The position numbers and the translations under genes were made by a program. Below the pieces are notes generated by a model, which was given only the letters and a program-made list of their open reading frames with translations, was not told the DNA's origin and ran no database searches. Shown in pieces: positions 52,929 to 58,881 of a stretch of 64,000 nucleotides of DNA. Numbering within the stretch: position 1 is the stretch's first letter; each line of letters begins with the position of its first letter. This DNA is from Streptomyces sp. NBC_00490. Its GTDB lineage: Bacteria > Actinomycetota > Actinomycetes > Streptomycetales > Streptomycetaceae. Location of the stretch: the NCBI RefSeq assembly GCF_036013645.1, contig NZ_CP107869.1, positions 7,440,001 to 7,504,000 of the forward strand. The letters run 5' to 3'.

Positions 52929-53069
52929 ATGACGAACTACAGGTTGTCCGAGTACGACCGGCAGCGCATCGAGGAGATGAAGCGGGCCAACTTGGCGGGC
53001 TTCTGGCTGGTCTTCGCAGCGCTGGCTGGCGTTGCGCTGGTCCTGCTAGCGATCAACGGCGGGTTGTAG
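52929..53069 (+). CDS. 46-residue single-span membrane protein
   Basis: ATG 52929 with GAGAGGGGGTG upstream, stop TAG at 53067-53069; the next gene starts at the following base. A charged N-terminus (MTNYRLSEYDRQRIEEMKRA) precedes one membrane helix (GFWLVFAALAGVALVLLAI) and a three-residue end. Predicted N-in. No family recognised; third micro-membrane protein in this early region. Confidence 0.6.
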   Translation: MTNYRLSEYDRQRIEEMKRANLAGFWLVFAALAGVALVLLAINGGL

Positions 53070-53906
53070 GTGCTCACCCTCTCCCGCTCCGTGAAGCGGG
53101 GGGCAGTCGGCAAAGAGCCGCTGCCCCCCGCTTTTGCTTCCTGGGAGTCGAGGGCGATCCGCTTCAGGCGGGCCTCTGTGTCGATGCTGTTCGGGCAGTC
53201 CGGGTCTCACAAGACCCGGATCGTCCTGAACGCCGTGCTCAACATGCGGGTGCCGACCCTCGCTTACTCGACCGACAGCGACCAGGACACGGTGGCCAGC
53301 CGTCTGCTGGCCATCTCCACTCGCACCTCCACGGAGGTGACTGAGCAATGGCTCAGGACTGAGCCCGACAAGTGCGCCCAGCTCCTTGGGGCGTTCGACT
53401 TTCTGCGGTGGGACTTCAGGCCTGACCCGACCATGGATGACGTCTGGCTCGGGGCGTACGCGTACCACGAGGCCGAGGGGCGCTGGCCCGAACAGATCGT
53501 CATCGACATTGCCTCTGACGTCGGTCACGACGTCGGCGACGAGTGGGCCTCCCTGCGGGATCTGCTGCGGCAATCCAAAGTCTTGGCTCGCGAGACAGGC
53601 GCACACGTGCTGCTGGTGCACCACGCCTCGGATGCCGAGCGCACCAAGCGGCCCTGCCCCCGCAAGGGGGACATGCAGGGCAAGGTTTCCGCCCTGCCCG
53701 AGGTCATCATCACGTGCGGCCTGACCATGACCGGTGACCTGCACGTGGCGTGCGTGAAAAACAGGCACGCCAAGGCGGACGCCGACGCCAGCAACCACTT
53801 CCCCATGCATCTGGACGCCGCAACGTCCTTCGTCGGGGACTACGTACAGCGGATCGCCCCACCCGCCTATGCGGGCTGGGATCAAGAACAGGAGGGCTGG
53901 GGGTGA
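53070..53906 (+). CDS. RecA/DnaB-like P-loop ATPase
   Basis: 278 residues from GTG 53070. Walker A is FGQSGSHKTR near residue 42, followed by a strand ending with the acidic LAYSTDSDQD, Walker-B-like IVIDIASDVGHD near residue 145, and a sensor strand VLLVHHASDAERTKR, the layout of RepA/DnaB-type AAA_25 hexameric helicases. Together with the downstream primase parts it is the likely replicative helicase or recombination ATPase of the phage. Stop overlaps the start of the next gene (GTGA). Confidence 0.75.
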   Translation: MLTLSRSVKRGAVGKEPLPPAFASWESRAIRFRRASVSMLFGQSGSHKTRIVLNAVLNMRVPTLAYSTDSDQDTVASRLLAISTRTSTEVTEQWLRTEPDKCAQLLGAFDFLRWDFRPDPTMDDVWLGAYAYHEAEGRWPEQIVIDIASDVGHDVGDEWASLRDLLRQSKVLARETGAHVLLVHHASDAERTKRPCPRKGDMQGKVSALPEVIITCGLTMTGDLHVACVKNRHAKADADASNHFPMHLDAATSFVGDYVQRIAPPAYAGWDQEQEGWG

Positions 53907-54682
53907 AACACGTGGTGATGTGGTCCGGCGGGATCACATCGTGGGCAACGGCCCGCATCGTTGTCGAACGTCACGGCTCAGAAGCCGTGACGTTCTTGTT
54001 TGCGGACACTAACTCTGAGGACGAAGACCTACACCGCTTCAACGAGGAGGCCGCCGCCATGCTGGGCGGCCAGGTCGTACGCGTCGCCGATCCGCAAGAG
54101 CGGGACACGTGGGACGTCTTCGACGATGAGCGGTACATCGGCAACACGCGACTCGCCCCGTGCGCCAAGCTGCTGAAGCAGGTCCCCGCGCGGCGGTGGA
54201 TCGTTGCGAACACCACCCCCGAGGACTCCATCATCTACGTCGGTATGGACTGGATGGAGCCTCACCGCATCCCGGGCAACCGGGCGCACTGGGCGCCGTG
54301 GCGGGTCGAGTACCCGCTGACCGAGCCGCCGTTGTTCGGCAAGGATCATTGGATGGAGGAGGCCCGCAGAGCGGGCCTGAGACCTCCGCGGTTGTACGAG
54401 TTGGGCTTCTCGCATAACAACTGCGCCGGGGCCTGCGTGAAGGGCGGCCAGGGCCAATGGGCCCTTCTCCTGAAGACCTTCCCTGAGCGCTACGCCTACC
54501 ACGAAGAGCGCGAGCGACAGTGGCGGGCCAAGACCGGCAAGGACGTGACGATCCTCCGGGATCGGCGAGGAGGCATCACTAGGCCGCTCACGCTCGAAGC
54601 GCTGCGTCAGCGGATCGAGGCCAAGGAGGCCGTGGACATGGATGACATCGGCGGATGCGGCTGCTTCACGGATGCGGCATGA
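53903..54682 (+). CDS. PP-loop ATPase, PAPS-reductase-like
   Basis: 259 residues from GTG 53903, coupled to the ATPase gene. PP-loop motif MWSGGITSWATARIV at the N-terminus, then FLFADTNSEDEDLHRF, typical of the PAPS reductase/DndC-like adenylating group. Cysteines in LAPCAKLLK, NNCAGACVKGG and IGGCGCF could hold an iron-sulfur cluster. True PAPS reductases act in sulfate assimilation; phage relatives lack that context, and adenylation or sulfur transfer to nucleic acid or nucleotide is plausible but unproven. The rest of a DNA phosphorothioation (dnd) set is not seen here. Confidence 0.8.
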   Translation: MKHVVMWSGGITSWATARIVVERHGSEAVTFLFADTNSEDEDLHRFNEEAAAMLGGQVVRVADPQERDTWDVFDDERYIGNTRLAPCAKLLKQVPARRWIVANTTPEDSIIYVGMDWMEPHRIPGNRAHWAPWRVEYPLTEPPLFGKDHWMEEARRAGLRPPRLYELGFSHNNCAGACVKGGQGQWALLLKTFPERYAYHEERERQWRAKTGKDVTILRDRRGGITRPLTLEALRQRIEAKEAVDMDDIGGCGCFTDAA

Positions 54683-54852
54683 GGCGTCGTAGGGTCCGCC
54701 GGACGTGCCGAGTGATGCACCGCTTCGGCAAGTGGGCGTACATCAAGACCGAGACCGCGCCGGGCCTGCTGCCCGACGTCGAGCCCGACATGCAGTTCCG
54801 GATGTGCCACCGGTGTGGCTACCAGGATCTCAGGGAGGTTATATGCGCGTGA
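54679..54852 (+). CDS. 57-residue basic Cys/His protein
   Basis: ATG 54679 overlaps the previous stop. The N-terminus is strongly basic (MRRRRVRRTCRVMHRF), and four potential zinc ligands pair as CRVMH and CHRCGYQ, a zinc-ribbon-like spacing. Ends inside the start of the next gene. Likely a small nucleic-acid-binding protein; no family recognised. Confidence 0.6.
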   Translation: MRRRRVRRTCRVMHRFGKWAYIKTETAPGLLPDVEPDMQFRMCHRCGYQDLREVICA

Positions 54853-55208
54853 TCGTCAGAGGGTCAGCCACCTGGACCGACCGGGGCGCCGTGTTCGAGA
54901 CGCTGAACCGGCTCTATCTCCAGCACGGTCCGTTCGTGCTGGTCCACGGGGCCGGGGCCACCGGCTCCGATGACGCCGCCCACGTATGGATGCAGACAGC
55001 CGGCCGGGATCTGGGGTGCTTCGAAGTCCCGCATCCCGCGGACTTCGAGAAGCACGGGAAGGCCGCCCGCTCCATCAGGGACAAGGCGCTGACCGAGACG
55101 GGCGCCGATCTGGCCGTCGTCTTCTCGACCCTCGGGGACGAGGAGTCAAAGCAGGTCGTAGACCTGGCCACGGAAGCAGGCATCCCCGTGCAGGAGATCG
55201 CCGCGTGA
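54843..55208 (+). CDS. DUF2493/YspA-type SLOG-domain protein
   Basis: 121 residues from ATG 54843, overlapping the previous gene by 10 bases. N-terminal MRVIVRGSATWTDRGAVFETL, HGAGATGSDDAAHVW and DLAVVFS match the cpYpsA-related SLOG Rossmannoid superfamily, which binds nucleotides or nucleotide-derived ligands. Such proteins are frequent in actinophages, where their function is not known. The stop overlaps the next start (GTGA). Confidence 0.8.
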   Translation: MRVIVRGSATWTDRGAVFETLNRLYLQHGPFVLVHGAGATGSDDAAHVWMQTAGRDLGCFEVPHPADFEKHGKAARSIRDKALTETGADLAVVFSTLGDEESKQVVDLATEAGIPVQEIAA

Positions 55209-55612
55209 GCGCCTCCAAGCAGAAAGGCACCGCCGCGGAAACGGCGGTCGTGCGATTCCTCCAGCACTGGTGGCCCGACGCTGAGCGGCGGGCCCTGTCC
55301 GGCAACAAGGACAAGGGCGACGTCGCGGGAGTGCCCGGCGTGGCCGTGGAGATCAAGGCGGCAGCCCGCCTGGCGCTGGCCAAGTGGCAGCGCGAAACGC
55401 TCGACGAGCAGGAGAACGCCGGGGCGCTGCGCTGCGTGCTGGTGGTCAAGCGGCCGTACAAGCCAGTCGCTCAGTGGGACGCCTACCTGCCCGCCTGGCA
55501 GGTAGGCATAGAGACGGAGGCCTCGGAATGGGTGCGTATGGATCTGCTCGTGGCCGTGCTGTTCCTGACCTGCCCATCACCCCCGTACTTGCTCACTACG
55601 GTGTCTCCCTGA
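55205..55612 (+). CDS. Holliday-junction-resolvase-like PD-(D/E)XK nuclease
   Basis: 135 residues from GTG 55205. KGTAAETAVVRFLQHWW at the start resembles the Glu-containing first helix of Hjc/VRR-NUC nucleases, then KDKGDVAGVPGVAVEIKAA supplies the D...E-x-K active site, followed by RETLDEQENAGALRCVLVVK. The last 29 residues are coded in the region shared with the primase zinc-finger gene (55528 onward) and look less conserved. Role: resolution of branched DNA or restriction-like cleavage during phage replication. Confidence 0.75.
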   Translation: MSASKQKGTAAETAVVRFLQHWWPDAERRALSGNKDKGDVAGVPGVAVEIKAAARLALAKWQRETLDEQENAGALRCVLVVKRPYKPVAQWDAYLPAWQVGIETEASEWVRMDLLVAVLFLTCPSPPYLLTTVSP

Positions 55613-55944
55613 ACGAGGGTCGCTGGGGCAACGAAATGGTGTGCTGCCCCGTGCACGGGGAGCGCCGCCCGTCCATGTCCGTCTCTTCGGAGAAGGGCGT
55701 CTTCCACTGCTTCGCCTGCGGTGCCACCGGCACCGCTGTGACGCTCGTCAAGCTCATGGAGGCCTGCGACCTTGCAGACGCTCTCCGCCGCACAGAGGAC
55801 ATTCTTCGAGCAGGCGGCATCGACGTACCAAGCCGATCTAGCGGGCGATACCGCCGTCCAGGAGTATCTGGCGAAGAGGGGGCTCAGCCCCGCACTCGCT
55901 ACGTTCCGCCTGGGCGTCGTACGGAGACCGCTGGTCGGCCATGA
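55528..55944 (+). CDS. CHC2-type primase zinc-finger subunit
   Basis: 138 residues from ATG 55528 (GGAGG seven bases upstream). Contains the zinc-binding domain of DnaG primases: VCCPVHGERRPSMSVSSEKG, then FHCFACGATGTAVTLVKLME, with ligands Cys, His, Cys, Cys. Similarity fades after LADALRRTEDILRAGGID. The final 40 residues overlap the Toprim gene in another frame and look like non-conserved read-through. The catalytic Toprim domain is on that second frame, so the primase is either two subunits or joined by a +1 frameshift. Confidence 0.8.
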   Translation: MGAYGSARGRAVPDLPITPVLAHYGVSLNEGRWGNEMVCCPVHGERRPSMSVSSEKGVFHCFACGATGTAVTLVKLMEACDLADALRRTEDILRAGGIDVPSRSSGRYRRPGVSGEEGAQPRTRYVPPGRRTETAGRP

Positions 55945-56407
55945 GCAGTACCAGGGCCGTCTGGCCATCCCGTACCTGACCCCCGCGGGGGTCGTGAACC
56001 TCCGCTTTCGCTGCCTTGAGCCCCACGACTGCCATGCGCTGGGCTGCCCGAAGTACCTGTCCCTGCCCGACGCAGGGACGAACCTCTTCGGCGTCCTGGA
56101 CCTCAAGCGGGACTCACCCCACATCGTGGTGTGTGAGGGCGAGATCGATGCCATCTCCTGGTCCCTGGCGGGCGTGCCCGCCGTGGGCATCCCCGGCGTG
56201 GACGCCTGGCAAAAGCACTTCGGGCGCTGCCTGGAGGACTTCGACGTCGTCTACAGCGCCGGTGACGGGGACAAGGCGGGCGCCAAGTTCAACAGCCTGA
56301 TGGCCCGCGAGGTCAAGGCCCGTCCGCTCCGCATCCCGCGGGGCCTGGACAGCAACGCTCTGTACGCGCAAGGAGGGGCCGATGGCCTCCGACGACTCAT
56401 CGAGTGA
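55772..56407 (+). CDS. Toprim-domain primase subunit
   Basis: About 211 residues; TTG 55772 is the first possible start in this frame, 173 bases inside the zinc-finger gene. N-terminal helix and strand (TAVQEYLAKRGLSPALATF, FRLGVV, QGRLAIPYLTPAGVVNLRFR) resemble the DnaG/gp4 region before Toprim. Toprim core: VVCEGEIDAISWSLAG with the catalytic Glu and VVYSAGDGDKAGAKF with the D-x-D. The zinc-knuckle-like CHALGCPKY lies in between. It synthesises primers with the CHC2 domain. Independent initiation at TTG 55772 is uncertain. Confidence 0.8.
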   Translation: MQTLSAAQRTFFEQAASTYQADLAGDTAVQEYLAKRGLSPALATFRLGVVRRPLVGHEQYQGRLAIPYLTPAGVVNLRFRCLEPHDCHALGCPKYLSLPDAGTNLFGVLDLKRDSPHIVVCEGEIDAISWSLAGVPAVGIPGVDAWQKHFGRCLEDFDVVYSAGDGDKAGAKFNSLMAREVKARPLRIPRGLDSNALYAQGGADGLRRLIE

Positions 56408-56783
56408 CCACGACTTCGTATCCCCGGCGCACTGCGTGCAGTGCGCGCAGTCGTGGCTGCCGCCGCGGGCCGCCCCGGAGGAGGAGCCCCCCATGACCGC
56501 CGAGGAGGAAGAGGAGGCCGAGGCCCTAGACGAACGCTGGGCCGAGGCCATGGGGGATGACGAGCCTCCCCCGCCGCAGCCCGCACGACGGCCACCGTAC
56601 GCCGTCACGTATTCCGTCTCGGGCCACCTCTATGAGGTGGCCCTTCCTGGTGACGCCACCGTGAGGGCCGTAGACGGAGCCCTTGTCATTCAGCACCACT
56701 TGGGCCCCGTCGCCGGGATCGTCCAGGTGCTCCCCGTCCTCAACGAAGGAGGCGCCAATGGCGCTGAGTCTGACGGCCGGTAG
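56382..56783 (+). CDS. Acidic phage protein, unknown
   Basis: 133 residues from ATG 56382 (AAGGAGGGG upstream), overlapping the Toprim gene end. It has an N-terminal CVQC pair, a strongly acidic middle (MTAEEEEEAEALDERWAEAM), a Pro run and a C-terminal beta-rich part (YAVTYSVSGHLYEVALPG). No family recognised. Overlaps the next gene by 26 bases. Confidence 0.6.
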   Translation: MASDDSSSDHDFVSPAHCVQCAQSWLPPRAAPEEEPPMTAEEEEEAEALDERWAEAMGDDEPPPPQPARRPPYAVTYSVSGHLYEVALPGDATVRAVDGALVIQHHLGPVAGIVQVLPVLNEGGANGAESDGR

Positions 56784-57144
56784 AGGCGCCGTCACGTTCA
56801 CGTACGTCGATGACAACCTCACCGCCTCCTGGACCGTCAAGGCCGACGACGGCGAAGAGAAGCTGATCGGCACCATGAAGCGGGTCATCGCCTTCGTGGA
56901 GGGCGAGAGCGCGGCACCGGCGCTCCCCGCGCGCACGCCTGGCGTGGCGCTGGAGATGACACAGATGACCCACCCGCCCATGGTCGAGGTCACGGAAGAG
57001 GAGGGCATGGCCCTCAAAAAGGCCAAGCCGGGATCGGTCGTCAACGGCTGGGCCGCCTACGCCGGCCAGGCCCCGCCCGCGCCCGAGATCCCCGCACGCC
57101 TCGCGAACGAGGTCGAGATGATCCCCCCGGAGGAGCAGGAGTGA
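56758..57144 (+). CDS. Hypothetical phage protein
   Basis: 128 residues from ATG 56758 with GAAGGAGGCG upstream. Beta-rich start (GAVTFTYVDDNLTASWTVKA), then helical and Pro/Glu-rich to the end (MIPPEEQE). The first 50 residues resemble those of the preceding gene product in general character (short beta domain), but I see no clear homology. GTGA overlap with the next gene. Confidence 0.6.
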   Translation: MALSLTAGRGAVTFTYVDDNLTASWTVKADDGEEKLIGTMKRVIAFVEGESAAPALPARTPGVALEMTQMTHPPMVEVTEEEGMALKKAKPGSVVNGWAAYAGQAPPAPEIPARLANEVEMIPPEEQE

Positions 57145-57356
57145 ACAAGCCCAAGCCGTTCGAGGTGCCCGAGATTAAGGGCATCGTCGGCTTCCGGCCG
57201 ACAGAGGAGGACAAGCGCAACTTGCGTGTCCTGATGGCCACGAAGGGTGAGGCGAGCTTCTCGAAGCTCCTGCGGGATCTGGTGGCCGAGGCCGCGGTGC
57301 CCGCCCGTCGTCGGATGCGCGAGGCCGCAACGCGTATCGCAGCGATGGAGGACTGA
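57141..57356 (+). CDS. Ribbon-helix-helix-like small DNA-binding protein
   Basis: 71 residues from GTG 57141. Sequence IVGFRPTEEDKRNLRVLMAT (ribbon then helix) followed by SFSKLLRDLVAEAAV (second helix) is the MetJ/Arc/CopG fold pattern. Basic C-terminal helix (ARRRMREAATRI). Probably a repressor or nicking-accessory protein of the phage. Its stop overlaps the start of the next gene (TGATG). Confidence 0.7.
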   Translation: MNKPKPFEVPEIKGIVGFRPTEEDKRNLRVLMATKGEASFSKLLRDLVAEAAVPARRRMREAATRIAAMED

Positions 57357-57589
57357 TGGCCGAGCAAGAGTGGTGGGCCGTGGAGACGTCCAGCGGAACG
57401 CAGTTGGCCAAGCCGGGGGAGCTGCCTACGGTCTCGCGGTTCGCCAATCGCGAGGAGGCCACGGCAGTGGCTAAGCAGGCTGCCCCGCAGTACGACGACA
57501 CGCTGTCTCTCGTGAAGTACACGCGCAAGGAAGTCCGGACCTACAGGCGGACCGTCTCCGTCGCCGAAACGGACGTTCCCGCGTCGTAG
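57356..57589 (+). CDS. Small phage protein, unknown
   Basis: 77 residues from ATG 57356, overlapping the previous stop. Sequence begins MAEQEWWAVETSSGTQLAK and looks like a small alpha/beta domain (TVSRFANREEATAVAKQAA, LVKYTRKEVRTYRR). No motif recognised. It is the last gene of the rightward operon; hairpins begin five bases after its stop. Confidence 0.6.
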   Translation: MAEQEWWAVETSSGTQLAKPGELPTVSRFANREEATAVAKQAAPQYDDTLSLVKYTRKEVRTYRRTVSVAETDVPAS

Positions 57590-57593
57590 AGTG

Positions 57594-57739
57594 CGGAGGC
57601 CCCTCCGGCCTCCGGACTCGTCCCCCGGAACCTCTCCCCGGAGAGGGTGGGCGCGCAGCGCCAGGCCCACTGCCTCGGGTACTGGAAACGTGGTCCGCCC
57701 CAAGGGAAAGCCCCCCTGATCTTCGGATCAGGGGGGCTT
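57594..57739. terminator. Hairpin array between the convergent phage operons
   Basis: Three hairpins in a gene-free 228-bp gap (57590-57817): CGGAGGCC 57594-57601 with 57607-57614; CCTCTC 57631-57636 with 57641-57646; and a very strong bidirectional terminator, AAGCCCCCCTGATC 57708-57721 with 57726-57739 and a TTCG tetraloop. The intervening 57647-57700 can also pair (GTGGGC with GCCCAC). The last stops both early (rightward) and late (leftward) transcripts. The rest could be a small RNA. Confidence 0.8.
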
Positions 57740-57817
57740 CTCTATGCCCGCCGGGACCAGCACGGGCATTGGCTGCCATGCCACTTACGACATTACCCGC
57801 GGCATACGACAATCGGT

Positions 57818-58147
57818 TCACTCTGTGCTCGTGTCTTCACGGCGTGTCAACTCCGCGCGCACGTCCTCCACGGCGACCTTGATCCCTTCCGTCACTGCAT
57901 CGTTGATCCGTTGCGTCAGAACTCCGTTGGTCTGGTGCGTAATCTGCGCCAGGGCCTCGTCCTGCTGGGCAAGCTGCTCGTCCTGCTTGTCCGTGCGGTG
58001 GTCCAGGTGCTGAATGACGAACACAGCGGCCAGGATGGGCGCCACCAGGGCGACGTACCCCGTCGTCTCCGCGCCCTTCAGGGTCAGCACGACGAAGCCG
58101 CCGACGACCAGGCCGGCTGTGCCGAGCTGAAGGAATGTCGACCTCAC
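57818..58147 (-). CDS. Holin-like membrane protein with coiled coil
   Basis: 109 residues from GTG 58147, overlapping the upstream gene's stop. Two adjacent transmembrane helices (FLQLGTAGLVVGGFVVLTL, YVALVAPILAAVFVIQHL) are followed by a polar coiled coil (DEQLAQQDEALAQITHQ) in the cytoplasm. Place at the end of the late operon, beside the PG-binding gene, fits a holin or holin partner. No sequence family confirmed. Confidence 0.6.
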   Translation of the reverse strand: MRSTFLQLGTAGLVVGGFVVLTLKGAETTGYVALVAPILAAVFVIQHLDHRTDKQDEQLAQQDEALAQITHQTNGVLTQRINDAVTEGIKVAVEDVRAELTRREDTSTE

Positions 58148-58230
58148 TTGGGCAGCACCCCCAGTACCTGGAGGAGCACCATCACGAAGATGCCCACGAT
58201 CAGCAGGAACGTTACGTTTCCTTCGGACAT
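58144..58230 (-). CDS. 28-residue membrane micro-protein
   Basis: ATG 58230 to TGA 58144, GTGA-overlapping the holin-like gene. One hydrophobic span (FLLIVGIFVMVLLQVLGVL) between short ends (MSEGNVT, PK). Its position between the PG-binding protein and the holin-like protein suggests a second lysis membrane component; that is inference. Confidence 0.55.
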   Translation of the reverse strand: MSEGNVTFLLIVGIFVMVLLQVLGVLPK

Positions 58231-58231
58231 G

Positions 58232-58465
58232 TCAGTCCTCCCTGAGAGATGGGTGCTTGAGCTGATCCAGGGCCTCTGCTGTGGCCCTGTCGAGTACCCC
58301 GGTTACGGGGAGCTTGAAGAGGTGCTGTACGGCCCGCAGGGAGGCCTTCGTGGCCTCGTCCATCGCTCCTGTCACGTTGAGCCGCAGGGCCCGCTGCGCG
58401 GTGCGTACGGCATCCCTCTCGCCCTCGTTCGCGGGGGCGATAATCACGCGATCAGGCGGCCACAT
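58232..58465 (-). CDS. Peptidoglycan-binding-domain protein
   Basis: 77 residues from ATG 58465. One PG_binding_1 repeat pattern, VRTAQRALRLNVTGAMDEAT, followed by a second, LRAVQHLFKLPVTGVLDRAT, each ending in the xTGxxDxxT turn. No catalytic amidase or muramidase domain is attached, and none lies in the window, so it may be a cell-wall-targeting subunit of the endolysin encoded to the right or a spanin-like accessory. Confidence 0.75.
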   Translation of the reverse strand: MWPPDRVIIAPANEGERDAVRTAQRALRLNVTGAMDEATKASLRAVQHLFKLPVTGVLDRATAEALDQLKHPSLRED

Positions 58466-58523
58466 GGCGCCCCTCCTGCTTTACTGGTCCCCGGGTTGAT
58501 CCCTGGTGGGTCCTGACCCTCTT

Positions 58524-58560
58524 CGATGGGCCCCGCGGCTGGTGACTGCGGGGCCCATCG
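58524..58560 (-). terminator. Hairpin in the late operon
   Basis: Perfect 13-bp stem, CGATGGGCCCCGC at 58524-58536 with 58548-58560, loop of 11 bases. Lies between the 58574 gene and the lysis genes, so it may attenuate lysis-gene expression. Confidence 0.7.
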
Positions 58561-58573
58561 GTCTGTGCGGCCA

Positions 58574-58873
58574 TCAGTGGCCCCCGCAGGGCCAGTGCCA
58601 GGAGCCCTGAGCCTTCGTGCCCTCGATGTGCGGGACATCCCGCACCGGCCGCAAGGACGTCTCGCCGGGGGCGACGCAGGAGAGCCAGACAGAGAAGAGG
58701 TCGTCTCTGGTGACGAGTGCCGCCCAGCACTCGTCACCGGTCCAGTAGTGGACCCAATCGCCCACGTCGGGGTCCCGCTCGTCCTTGTCCGTACGCCGGG
58801 CGCGGGCGTAGTTCAGGAAGGGGGCGGGGTCGTACCTGTCCTGCTCGTCGGGCTTGATCAGTTCGTAGTCCAC
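58574..58873 (-). CDS. Hypothetical phage protein
   Basis: 99 residues from GTG 58873, behind GAGG at six bases. Polar, with Trp-rich middle (VGDWVHYWTGDECWAALV) that suggests an SH3-like or carbohydrate-contacting domain, and ends SWHWPCGGH. Downstream of the large tail protein by 8 bp; part of the late operon. Family unknown. Confidence 0.6.
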   Translation of the reverse strand: MDYELIKPDEQDRYDPAPFLNYARARRTDKDERDPDVGDWVHYWTGDECWAALVTRDDLFSVWLSCVAPGETSLRPVRDVPHIEGTKAQGSWHWPCGGH

Positions 58874-58881
58874 GTCGTACC

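Noticed and set aside
53903..55208. Complete dnd phosphorothioation system around the PP-loop gene
   Set aside because: Only the PP-loop protein is present; no DndA/B/D/E-like genes are adjacent.
57641..57705. tRNA-like fold in the phage intergenic region
   Set aside because: Stem pairs exist but there is no T-loop, no anticodon arm of the right size and no acceptor stem.
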